Shown: positions 7,044-12,882 of the stretch, one piece after another | Position numbering within the stretch: the first letter of the stretch is position 1 | Layout of the letters: each line of letters opens with the position of its first letter | Assembly: GCA_002293455.1 (NCBI GenBank) | Contig: DBDH01000061.1 | Location: 1 to 13,807 of the forward strand | Source: Treponema sp. UBA937 | GTDB lineage: Bacteria; Spirochaetota; Spirochaetia; Treponematales; Breznakiellaceae | Length of the DNA: 13,807 nucleotides | Direction: 5' to 3' | Made by a program: the position numbers and the translations under genes | Notes under the pieces: model-generated | What the model was told of the DNA's origin: nothing | The model's input: only the letters and a program-made list of their open reading frames with translations | Databases searched by the model: none

Positions 7044-8383
7044 AGTTTACAATCCGGAAGAGGATGGCCCTCTGGTACACGGTCAGCATTGTCCTTACCC
7101 TCTGCGCCTTCTTCGGTTTCGCCGTGTTAAGCCTGACTCCGGCGATCATCCAGAATATCCGCCGCCTCATCGAAGCCCAGTCAACCCGGATCGCCTCGGG
7201 CCTCAGGTACCGGGACGGCGGTTCCCTGGTCCTCGCGGAAAAGCGGGATATCCGGAATGATGTCTACTATTCGGTATACGATATGAAGGGAACCATCCTT
7301 CTTGAAAATCATGAACTCGACTGGCTCGATAGCCTGCACAATCCCGCCGGGGAAGTGCAGCAGCTTGTCCGGGGAGAAGAGTCATGGATTGTCCTAGACC
7401 GGCTTGATACGGTGGAAGGCCTCGGTCCGGTCCGACTCCGGCTCACCATGCCGGTGACCTCCGCCAAGGAAGCGGCGATGCAGCTCCTCAGGCTTTTCAT
7501 CCTTATTCTTCCCCTGGGGGGCGTCATTGCCATCATTTCGGGTTTACTGAGCGCGAAGAATTCCCTAGCCCCGGTGGACCGGATCACCAACACTGCCCGT
7601 GAGATCAGCCGGGGTGATCTTTCCAAGCGGCTCAACTTCCCCGAATCCGCCGATGAGGTAGGCCGCCTGGCCGCAACCTTTGATACCATGCTTGCCTCCT
7701 TGGAAGAGGCCTTTAAACGGGAACAGCAGTTTACCAGCGATGTGTCCCACGAACTGCGGACCCCCCTGGCGGTAATGCTCGCCCACGCTGACGAAGCCAT
7801 CCACACCCACAACGCGACCAGGGAACAGTACCGGGAAGCCCTGGATGAAATCTACGCGAAAGCCCGGGACATGCAGGTGATGATTTCCCAGATGCTCACC
7901 CTGGCCCGGATGTTTGAAGGAAGCCGGAGCATCGAAATGACGGACCTGGACCTGGGGGAAATCCTGGAGGACATTGCCGGGGAAATCCGTCCCAAGGCTG
8001 ATGAGCGACACATCACCATTGAAGTTGACGCGGCTCCTCCCCTCCCCATCCGGGGGGACCTGATGCTCATCACCCGGCTCTTGATCATCCTCACTGACAA
8101 CGCCATCCAGTACGGGAAGGACGGCGGCAGGATTATCCTGTCGGCCCGCCGGGAGAAAAACCGGACCATCCTTACTGTTGAGGACAACGGGCAGGGCATT
8201 GACGAAGCGGATCTGCCCCGTATTTTTGACCGCTTCTACCGGGCGGACACTGCCCGTTCATCGGGGAAAAATTCCGGCCTCGGCCTTACCCTGGCGGAGC
8301 AGATTGTCAAGCTTCATGGAGGAACTATCGGCGCGGAAAGTACGAAGAGCGAGGGGAGTATTTTCAGGATTGTGTTTCTTTAA
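7040..8383 (+). CDS. HAMP-domain sensor histidine kinase
   Basis: A 447-aa membrane sensor kinase, ATGA-coupled to the response regulator, which it presumably phosphorylates. In order: TM1 (about 11-34), a periplasmic sensor region of about 115 residues (36-150) with no recognised ligand-binding fold, TM2 (about 150-171), HAMP (about 172-225), and a dimerisation/phosphoacceptor domain with FTSDVSHELRTPLAVML (His237). The ATPase domain has an N-box variant LTDNAIQYGKDGG (Asn354), a G1 box DNGQGI (382-387), an F box IFDRFYRAD (395-403) and a G2 box SGLGL (412-416). All catalytic boxes are intact. The architecture resembles the heavy-metal and envelope-stress kinases often found beside RND operons; the signal cannot be read from sequence. 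It is the last gene of the GC-rich block, and no T-rich terminator follows. Confidence 0.93.
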   Translation: MKFTIRKRMALWYTVSIVLTLCAFFGFAVLSLTPAIIQNIRRLIEAQSTRIASGLRYRDGGSLVLAEKRDIRNDVYYSVYDMKGTILLENHELDWLDSLHNPAGEVQQLVRGEESWIVLDRLDTVEGLGPVRLRLTMPVTSAKEAAMQLLRLFILILPLGGVIAIISGLLSAKNSLAPVDRITNTAREISRGDLSKRLNFPESADEVGRLAATFDTMLASLEEAFKREQQFTSDVSHELRTPLAVMLAHADEAIHTHNATREQYREALDEIYAKARDMQVMISQMLTLARMFEGSRSIEMTDLDLGEILEDIAGEIRPKADERHITIEVDAAPPLPIRGDLMLITRLLIILTDNAIQYGKDGGRIILSARREKNRTILTVEDNGQGIDEADLPRIFDRFYRADTARSSGKNSGLGLTLAEQIVKLHGGTIGAESTKSEGSIFRIVFL

Positions 8384-8412
8384 GCAATATTCTTTTCTAA
8401 AGAAGCAAATTC

Positions 8413-8808
8413 CTACACCCACTCTGCCAAATTCAATTTCTTGATATGCTCATAATGCTTTATATTATTTGACACCAATACAGCATCATTGGAAATAACG
8501 ATGGATGCTATCAATATATCGGCATCGCCAATAGTAATTCCATTTTTCCGTAAATCGGCATAAATATCTGCGGCGTTGGTTATTGAATCATCGCTGATAG
8601 TATAAACGTTTATGAGATTCAAGAATTCCTTAAACTCCGTTTCTTTTTTCTGATTACCATGGTATCTGAACCCCTTCAATACTTCGTATACATTGATAGC
8701 AGTTAAGCATAAGGGTTCACCATTTTTTATACATTCCGAAATCTTATTCCTGACGACAGGATCACCTTTAAAGAAATAAGACAGAATGTCCGTATCAAGA
8801 AAGGTCAT
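8413..8808 (-). CDS. VapC-type PIN-domain ribonuclease toxin
   Basis: A 131-aa PIN-domain protein of usual VapC length, predicted to be a Mg2+-dependent endoribonuclease that cleaves tRNA or rRNA when not bound by its antitoxin. The acidic active-site residues are visible: Asp5 (FLDTDIL), Glu42 (VYEVLKG), Asp95/Asp97 (IGDADILIA) and the polar LVSNN motif (111-115) in place of the fourth acidic position. The start overlaps the antitoxin stop by four bases (ATGA on the minus strand), so the pair is one operon with the antitoxin first. It converges on the kinase gene, leaving only 29 nt between them. Codon use is AT-rich, unlike the preceding block. The assignment is firm at family level; the RNA target is unknown. 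Confidence 0.88.
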   Translation of the reverse strand: MTFLDTDILSYFFKGDPVVRNKISECIKNGEPLCLTAINVYEVLKGFRYHGNQKKETEFKEFLNLINVYTISDDSITNAADIYADLRKNGITIGDADILIASIVISNDAVLVSNNIKHYEHIKKLNLAEWV

Positions 8809-9029
8809 GGTTCCATTCTTCCCATTGAAAAATTCTGTCTATCCTTCATGGTATCCAAAATGGTTTCAGCGAGTTCATCATCCCAGGTGTCAAAATAATC
8901 CAGTATCTTTTCCTGGGATTTTTTAAGGGGAGTTGTAAAGGTAATCACCACCTCATACTCCCCGGTAACCGGGATAGGCTCGGAGGGTTTGAAAGTATTC
9001 CCGTCATAGATGGCTTTTATAGCATACAT
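8805..9029 (-). CDS. AF2212-like antitoxin of the PIN toxin
   Basis: A 74-aa protein directly upstream of the PIN toxin. The N-terminus (MYAIKAIYDGNTFKPSEPIP) matches the pattern of AF2212-like (DUF104-type) antitoxins, which begin with a short beta region of the form KAIYxxGxFKPLEPV and end in an acidic helical tail that wraps the toxin. Here the tail (about 35-74) includes LDYFDTWDDELAETIL. I chose the ATG at 9029 because AGGAGG (9039-9044, minus strand) lies nine bases before it. A longer frame reaching 9062 would run through the -10 element. It would neutralise the toxin and probably repress its own promoter. Confidence 0.78.
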   Translation of the reverse strand: MYAIKAIYDGNTFKPSEPIPVTGEYEVVITFTTPLKKSQEKILDYFDTWDDELAETILDTMKDRQNFSMGRMEP

Positions 9030-9038
9030 AAAGACAGT

Positions 9039-9058
9039 CCTCCTATTTAGTAAGTATA
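9039..9058 (-). promoter_or_regulatory. Extended -10 promoter and ribosome site of the toxin-antitoxin operon
   Basis: Read on the minus strand, TGTTATACT is an extended -10 (TATACT at 9053-9058, TG one base before it), followed by AGGAGG (9039-9044) and the ATG at 9029. No good -35 is visible 17 bp upstream, which is acceptable for extended -10 promoters. Further upstream, two direct copies of TGTACAAAAC lie 12 bp apart (9128-9137 and 9140-9149), and TCCATAAAGCATGC/TCCATAAATCATGC lie 20 bp apart (9164 and 9184). These may be regulator sites. Confidence 0.45.
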
Positions 9059-9205
9059 ACAAAGATTACCATATTAGACCATCTCACAGAAATCATGTTT
9101 TTCAGATAAAATCTGCTCCTCAAAAAGTGTACAAAACAATGTACAAAACTCCTTCCCTGCCCTTCCATAAAGCATGCTGAATCTCCATAAATCATGCGAT
9201 AATCC

Positions 9206-9232
9206 TTGACCAATAAGAATTTCCGATATAAT
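9206..9232 (+). promoter_or_regulatory. Promoter-like element before the tRNA remnant
   Basis: TTGACC (9206-9211) and TATAAT (9227-9232) are 15 bp apart, shorter than the optimal 17. The element points at the tRNA-Thr-like remnant starting 29 bp downstream, a normal distance for a tRNA promoter. It may be the original tRNA promoter or a chance match in AT-rich DNA. Confidence 0.4.
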
Positions 9233-9261
9233 ATAAAGCATCATACAGCACTATAGTGCAT

Positions 9262-9334
9262 CAGAAGACAAGCCACGCGGTATCTGCTGCCGCTCGTAAT
9301 GCGTAGGTCCCGGGTTCGATTCCCGGTCTTGGCT
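9262..9334 (+). pseudogene. tRNA-Thr(CGU)-like remnant with intact 3' half
   Basis: The 3' half is tRNA-like in every position: anticodon loop CTCGTAA (9293-9299, anticodon CGT), 3' anticodon strand TGCGT, variable loop AGGTC, and a perfect T arm CCGGG-TTCGATT-CCCGG (9310-9326). The 3' acceptor strand is TCTTGGC with discriminator T at 9334. GGTA of the D loop (9279-9282) is at the right spacing. The 5' half does not pair: TGCCG cannot form an anticodon stem with TGCGT, the D stem fails, and only four of seven acceptor pairs form. It is therefore either a decayed gene or, more likely, an attachment-site half left by an element that integrated into a threonine tRNA. E. coli thrW has the same CGT anticodon and similar flanking bases. 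Confidence 0.6.
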
Positions 9335-9402
9335 AAAATCTCTTATGCGAGCAATCATTTCGGGAATCGAAACGGAGTCCCCGCCGACCGGAAGGGAGGA
9401 AT
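9317..9402 (+). repeat. tRNA-tail direct repeat, copy 1
   Basis: This begins inside the T arm of the tRNA remnant. The first 21 bases (9317-9337) are identical to 9477-9497, exactly 160 bp away. The next 21 match with four changes, and after a gap the 40 bases at 9363-9402 are identical to 9538-9577. An internal inverted repeat, TTCGATTCCCG (9315-9325) and CGGGAATCGAA (9361-9371), makes the T-arm sequence reappear on the other strand. Between the copies (9403-9476) lies a GC-rich stretch with hairpins such as CCGCC/GGCGG and GGAAC/GTTCC and no gene. Confidence 0.7.
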
Positions 9403-9476
9403 AGCCGCCAGGGATGGCGGCGGCAGGGGACGTAGACGGCCTGGAAGTGAGGAACAGGAAGTTCCGAACTGGAAGG

Positions 9477-9577
9477 CGATTCCCGGTCTTGGCTAAAGTC
9501 CCTTATGTGAACAATCATCATGTGAACAATAATTCCAGGAATCGAAACGGAGTCCCCGCCGACCGGAAGGGAGGAAT
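9477..9577 (+). repeat. tRNA-tail direct repeat, copy 2
   Basis: This is the second copy of the unit at 9317-9402. It carries the last 18 bases of the tRNA (CGATTCCCGGTCTTGGCT) without the rest of the gene. It contains an extra 15-bp or so segment that duplicates ATGTGAACAAT internally. After it, 9578-9720 is AT-rich, with no gene and only weak promoter matches (TTGCAG 9634, TATAAC 9656). Confidence 0.7.
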
Positions 9578-9726
9578 TATATTTCTGCGACGACGGCTCT
9601 TATTGCAATGATGTGCATGAGAACTTGTCTTGTTTGCAGATGCATAAATGTGATATATAACTAATATAGTCAAAACTTCATTTTTTTGCTTTCAGCGGAG
9701 CATTATATTTTTTTCAACAAGTGATA

Positions 9727-10728
9727 ATGAATGGATTTGATGTAATAGAATACATTTTAGGGCAGGCTCTAATGGTAGTTTTTTACAAACCAATTATCCC
9801 ATTTGAACTCTTCCTTACCGGAATCCAATTTCTTACGCTTTGGATGCTTTTTTATTTACTTTATCGTCCCGAATCAACAGTCAGGCGGATCATACTTATT
9901 GTTTTTATGCTTTTGTGGCGGCCTTTGCATATCATTGCCGCCGCCGTTTTTAGTTTTACGACTCCGGTAAAGATTATTTTGCAGGCGTTTGTGTTTCTTG
10001 TTTTAGTGCTTTTATCGGAAGGCAGGAAAAAGAGTAAAGTGATCACGGCGGTTTATCTTTGGGATATCGGGCTGCTTATCGATATGGTGTTTTCGTGTTT
10101 GTTTACCGGTATTTCCGGCAATCTTTCCGTTTCAAGCATGGATAGTCTTTATCTGGAAATGATGATAGCACAGACAGCAATGCTGCTTTGGGCCGTGTTT
10201 TATTATCTCCTTATGCGCGCGATGCCGCAGTCCGCCCTGGACCGTGTGCCGTTTCGTTTTTGGCTTATTACGCTCTTCACTCCCTTTTTGGGAGCCGCCG
10301 CGCTTTTTGCGGCGATTAATTCTTTAAAGACGCAGTTCGAAGCAGGGTTTAACAATTTCCTTTTTTGCGGCATCTTCGGATTCGTCGTACTTGCGCTTGA
10401 TTTGTGCGTTTTTTATCTGTATATAAAACTCATTACACATTATCATTCACGGCTTCTTGCCGGAGAACTTGCCCAAACGCCGCCGCTTTACACCCCGGCA
10501 AACGGTTTATCTCCAGTTTTTATCGAAAAATATCATTTGTCGAAACGCCAAATCGAAATTACGGAATTATTATTGCGGGGAAGATCAAACAAAGAGATTG
10601 CGGTTGATCTTAATATCGAAGTAAATACGGTTCAGGTTCATTTGCAGAATATTTACCGGAAAACCGGCGCGCCCGGACGTTATGCAATGATGGCTTTAGC
10701 CGGAAACGGCTTGTTACCGAATAACTAA
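9727..10728 (+). CDS. Membrane-embedded LuxR-type transcriptional regulator
   Basis: A 333-aa protein with a hydrophobic N-terminal two-thirds and a C-terminal LuxR/GerE-type helix-turn-helix. About seven membrane segments can be drawn, near residues 25-48, 55-74, 78-96, 105-130, 140-162, 178-200 and 212-236. The DNA-binding domain starts at about 267 (HLSKRQIEITELLLRGRSN) and continues KEIAVDLNIEVNTVQVHLQNIYRKTGA, the normal pattern with the conserved E...G...KEIA...V..H...Y.K positions. No receiver or ATPase domain is present, so the sensory part is probably the membrane bundle. The start is uncertain: no Shine-Dalgarno sequence lies at the usual distance from the ATG at 9727 or the in-frame GTG at 9721, and GGAG at 9697-9700 is too far. 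The adjacent outer-membrane protein gene on the same strand is a plausible target. Confidence 0.8.
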   Translation: MNGFDVIEYILGQALMVVFYKPIIPFELFLTGIQFLTLWMLFYLLYRPESTVRRIILIVFMLLWRPLHIIAAAVFSFTTPVKIILQAFVFLVLVLLSEGRKKSKVITAVYLWDIGLLIDMVFSCLFTGISGNLSVSSMDSLYLEMMIAQTAMLLWAVFYYLLMRAMPQSALDRVPFRFWLITLFTPFLGAAALFAAINSLKTQFEAGFNNFLFCGIFGFVVLALDLCVFYLYIKLITHYHSRLLAGELAQTPPLYTPANGLSPVFIEKYHLSKRQIEITELLLRGRSNKEIAVDLNIEVNTVQVHLQNIYRKTGAPGRYAMMALAGNGLLPNN

Positions 10729-10749
10729 CTGAAAATAATTAGTCAAAAT

Positions 10750-10826
10750 CCTCCAAAATAACTGGAAACTGGAATGGTACCGCCCGTCTTGAAGGGCTAT
10801 CTTTTCCATATCAAAACATTTGGAGG
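10750..10826 (+). promoter_or_regulatory. Predicted leader structure hiding the beta-barrel gene's ribosome site
   Basis: CCTCCAAA (10750-10757) is fully complementary to TTTGGAGG (10819-10826), which contains the ribosome site of the next gene. Inside this pair TGGAAA (10763-10768) can pair with TTTCCA (10803-10808), and GCCC (10782-10785) with GGGC (10794-10797). The three stems nest without conflict, so the 103-nt gap between the two genes can fold into one long stem with internal loops that occludes translation initiation. Whether it acts as a thermosensor, a ligand switch or merely insulation is inference. Confidence 0.4.
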
Positions 10827-10831
10827 TTATT

Positions 10832-11440
10832 ATGATAACTTTGATGAAAAAAACAGTGGCTCTCTTCCTTGCTCTGTTGTTCTCGGTTTCCGCTTTCGCG
10901 ATGGATTTGGAAGGCAGATTTATAGTAAATGGCGGCGCAAATATCGGCGCGCTTCTGCCTCATTTTATTGGCGATGATGATATGGATGATACATTGCATA
11001 TCGGAGGACGTTTGCAAGCCGACTATATGTTTACACAGCATTTCGGTATCGGTTTAGAATCCGGATTTTCCGCCGCAAAGGTCGGTGATACGGATTTTTC
11101 TATCGGTGCGGTTCCCATTCTTGCCCGTTTTTCATGGCATCCTTTCTCATTTAAAAAATTTGATCCCTATCTTGTCTTAAAGGCCGGTTACGGTTTCGGG
11201 TTTTGGACTGATGAAGGCGATGATTACGATTGGACGGACATCTCCGGCGGTTTTGTTTGGGGCATCAATCTGGGTACGCGGTTTTTCTTTAGCCAAAACA
11301 TCGGCATATTTATTGAGGCTGGATACGAATGTCTGGACATCCGCTGGAATCACCCCGGGATGGAACTTGAAAAATGGGAAGAAAGCGTGAGCGCGCGGAC
11401 TTTTGGCATGATTGGGATTACACTTAAAACCGGCAAGTAA
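10832..11440 (+). CDS. Small outer-membrane beta-barrel protein
   Basis: A 202-aa exported protein. The N-terminus MITLMKKTVALFLALLFSVSAFA is a clear signal peptide, with cleavage likely after AFA. The mature part alternates polar and hydrophobic/aromatic residues in short strands separated by Gly/Asp turns (IGGRLQADYMF, FGIGLESGFSA, PYLVLKAGYGFGF, WGINLGTRFFF, IGIFIEAGYEC). It ends with a strand-like GMIGITLKTGK. This is the pattern of an eight-stranded OmpA/OmpX-like barrel (PF13505-type). The start at 10832 follows GGAGG (10822-10826) by five bases; ATG at 10844 is an alternative that keeps the signal peptide. It follows the LuxR-type gene by 103 nt. No partner or cargo can be inferred. 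Confidence 0.75.
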   Translation: MITLMKKTVALFLALLFSVSAFAMDLEGRFIVNGGANIGALLPHFIGDDDMDDTLHIGGRLQADYMFTQHFGIGLESGFSAAKVGDTDFSIGAVPILARFSWHPFSFKKFDPYLVLKAGYGFGFWTDEGDDYDWTDISGGFVWGINLGTRFFFSQNIGIFIEAGYECLDIRWNHPGMELEKWEESVSARTFGMIGITLKTGK

Positions 11441-11454
11441 AGGCAATGATCAAC

Positions 11455-11520
11455 GAACAAACGGCACATAACGGAGATTGTTAACTTCGTTAATTATCAC
11501 CCGTTATGTGTTGATTGTTC
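11455..11520. repeat. 20-bp inverted repeat between convergent genes (attC-like shape)
   Basis: The left arm 11455-11474 and right arm 11501-11520 are reverse complements at 17 of 20 positions (inner 10 bp CACATAACGG/CCGTTATGTG perfect). The 26-nt centre carries a second hairpin TTAAC-TTC-GTTAA (11480-11492). It lies between convergent genes and overlaps the last codons of the exporter gene. No T-tract follows either side, so it is not a standard terminator. Outer arms with AAC/GTT, an unpaired spacer and an inner stem recall integron attC sites, but the core GTTATGT fits the consensus only loosely. Confidence 0.55.
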
Positions 11521-12375
11521 CTTGTGCTCCCGTCTTTTCCCTATTATTGATGAAACGGTTACCGCAATAATAATAATGCCGCCGCCGATTAAAGCCGACA
11601 CGCTGGGTTTCTCCCCAATTGCCAGGAGAACCCAGACCGGATTCAGCACCGGTTCGACTAAGGCCAAAAGCAAAGCCTGAACGGCACTCACATAGCGAAT
11701 CCCGTAGGAAAAACAAATAGATGCCATACCGATAGTAAACAAACCCATAAAAAGAACCGCGCCGGTACTGGTAATCGAAAAAGAAGGAACGAAGATAAAG
11801 AGAAAAGGAATACTCACCGCGGCGGTAATTACATGGGAAAGAATCATCGAATCGGCGGGATTTCCTTCTTTTTGGAGCCGCATAAACACCGAATATGCGC
11901 CGAATGCCATTCCGGAAAGAAGCGCTATACAATCGCCGGAAAAAGAACCGCCGCCGATTCCGTCTTTAAAGAAAATGAGCATTCCCACTGTTACCGCTCC
12001 CAGTGCCGCCCAATGTTCAATTTTCGGCTTTTCCTTGGCAAGCGCCCAGCCCAAAAGCGCCGCCCAAATCGGTCCCGTATATTGAATCAGAATCGCGTTC
12101 GCGGAACTAGTCATTTTATTCGCCATAAGAAAAAGAATCATGCAGGCCGCATAAGAAAGCGCCGCTCCCCAAACATGCCGTAACGGCGCTTTTTGGGATA
12201 CTTCTTTTGTTTTGTAAAAATATTTCACCGCAAGCATGAAACATGCCGCAATAAAGCTCCTTAATCCCGCAATAACGACAGGATGCCAATTAATTATTTT
12301 GATAAAAAGACCGCTTGTACTCCACAAAATCGCGCAAAGCATGATTGCAAGCTGTCCCTTCGTTTGTTTCTCCAC
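11497..12375 (-). CDS. DMT-superfamily transporter (EamA family)
   Basis: A 292-aa inner-membrane protein with two tandem EamA repeats (about 8-137 and 146-277) and about ten membrane helices, the normal size for drug/metabolite exporters. Signature stretches are ILWSTSGLFIK in helix 1, the YTGPIWAALLGWALAKEKP motif closing the first repeat, and LALVEPVLNPVWVLLAIGEKP closing the second. Such proteins export amino acids, nucleosides or small metabolites; the substrate is not predictable here. The start is GTG at 12375, preceded by AAGGAG (12381-12386, minus strand) five bases away. A promoter candidate lies just upstream. It stands alone, convergent with the beta-barrel gene and divergent from vapB. 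Confidence 0.88.
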   Translation of the reverse strand: MEKQTKGQLAIMLCAILWSTSGLFIKIINWHPVVIAGLRSFIAACFMLAVKYFYKTKEVSQKAPLRHVWGAALSYAACMILFLMANKMTSSANAILIQYTGPIWAALLGWALAKEKPKIEHWAALGAVTVGMLIFFKDGIGGGSFSGDCIALLSGMAFGAYSVFMRLQKEGNPADSMILSHVITAAVSIPFLFIFVPSFSITSTGAVLFMGLFTIGMASICFSYGIRYVSAVQALLLALVEPVLNPVWVLLAIGEKPSVSALIGGGIIIIAVTVSSIIGKRREHKEQSTHNG

Positions 12376-12409
12376 AGATGCTCCTTAGAAGCTGAACGAT
12401 TCATCGTAA

Positions 12410-12438
12410 ACTGTATGGAGAATGCGAAAACTAATCAA
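12410..12438 (-). promoter_or_regulatory. Candidate promoter of the DMT transporter
   Basis: On the minus strand TTGATT (12433-12438) and TACAGT (12410-12415) are exactly 17 bp apart, four of six matches each. Transcription would start near 12403, giving a leader of about 28 nt that contains the AAGGAG ribosome site. Confidence 0.4.
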
Positions 12439-12457
12439 TATATTCGCGCTAAATATG

Positions 12458-12501
12458 AAAAAAAATCAACATCCCCGCCGCAAGCAGGGTATGTTGTTTT
12501 T
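12458..12501. terminator. Probable bidirectional terminator
   Basis: The stem CAACAT-CCC-GC (from 12467) pairs with GC-GGG-ATGTTG (to 12496), with one bulge, one mismatch and a five-base loop. On the minus strand it is followed by eight T (12458-12465) after one A, and on the plus strand by five T (12497-12501). It separates the divergent transporter and vapB genes, although no gene in the window obviously ends at it, so it may be left from an earlier arrangement. Confidence 0.5.
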
Positions 12502-12519
12502 GGTAAGGTATTTGACTCA

Positions 12520-12583
12520 GGGTACATACCTTTTTTGAACGCCCCAAGGCTCGCACGCGTGAGTGTGCAGAAGGTATGTACCC
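12520..12583. repeat. 13-bp perfect inverted repeat with inner palindrome
   Basis: GGGTACATACCTT (12520-12532) and AAGGTATGTACCC (12571-12583) are perfect reverse complements bounding a 64-bp unit. The 38-bp centre contains the palindrome CACGCGTG (12554-12561). It lies 22 bp upstream of the vapB -35 element and contains no gene. It could be a miniature transposable element remnant, a regulator-binding site or a transcribed stem-loop. Confidence 0.6.
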
Positions 12584-12605
12584 TTCGCATACAATCAATT
12601 TTTTC

Positions 12606-12634
12606 TTGACAAGATATATATCATGATATATATT
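12606..12634 (+). promoter_or_regulatory. vapB promoter with palindromic operator
   Basis: A consensus -35 TTGACA (12606-12611) and TATATT (12629-12634) are spaced 17 bp. Between them, and reaching into the -10, sits a perfect 20-bp palindrome ATATATATCATGATATATAT (12614-12633). This is the expected place for the antitoxin, alone or with toxin, to bind and repress its own operon. The vapB ATG at 12652 is 17 bp beyond, with AGAGAG (12641-12646) as ribosome site. Confidence 0.75.
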
Positions 12635-12651
12635 CAGCAAAGAGAGATGAT

Positions 12652-12882
12652 ATGCAATCTGCGAAATTATTTATCAATGGGCGAAGTCAGGCCGTAAGGC
12701 TGCCCAAGAATTATCAGTTTAACGGAAATGATGTATATATCCAAAAAATAGGAGATGTTGTGATGCTTTTTCCTAAAGATAAAGATTGGGAGACCTTTCT
12801 TGAGGGTGTACATGGTTTTTCTGATGATTTTATGTCTGAAGGCCGCGATCAAGGTGATGAACAAGAACGGGAATCATTATAG
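12652..12882 (+). CDS. vapB: VapB-type antitoxin (AbrB/MazE-like fold)
   Basis: A 76-aa antitoxin. The N-terminal half (MQSAKLFINGRSQAVRLPKN and following VYIQKIGDVVMLFPKD) is the swapped-hairpin AbrB-like DNA-binding domain typical of VapB, with the diagnostic NGRSQAVRLPK motif at 9-19. The C-terminal half (about 45-76) is an acidic toxin-binding tail, including WETFLEGVHGFSDDFM. The ATG follows AGAGAG. The stop TAG overlaps the GTG start of the toxin remnant by one base. The cognate toxin is broken, so this looks like an orphan antitoxin that may still bind its operator or neutralise a related toxin elsewhere. Confidence 0.88.
   Translation: MQSAKLFINGRSQAVRLPKNYQFNGNDVYIQKIGDVVMLFPKDKDWETFLEGVHGFSDDFMSEGRDQGDEQERESL

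Noticed and set aside
8391..8405. TTCTTT/AAAGAA hairpin between the kinase and the PIN toxin as a terminator
   Set aside because: The stem is short and purely A/T-rich apart from one pair, with no T-tract after it on either strand.
9262..9334. Functional tRNA-Thr gene
   Set aside because: The anticodon stem, D stem and three acceptor pairs cannot form, so I call a remnant despite the perfect T arm and anticodon loop.
9299..9611. Two plus-strand frames of 65 codons each across the tRNA remnant and repeats
   Set aside because: They translate the tRNA tail and the duplicated repeat (for example RSRVRFPVLAK), which is a common artefact of tRNA 3' ends.
12283..12609. 108-codon plus-strand frame antisense to the transporter start
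   Set aside because: It runs through the terminator hairpin and the 64-bp inverted repeat and has no family resemblance.
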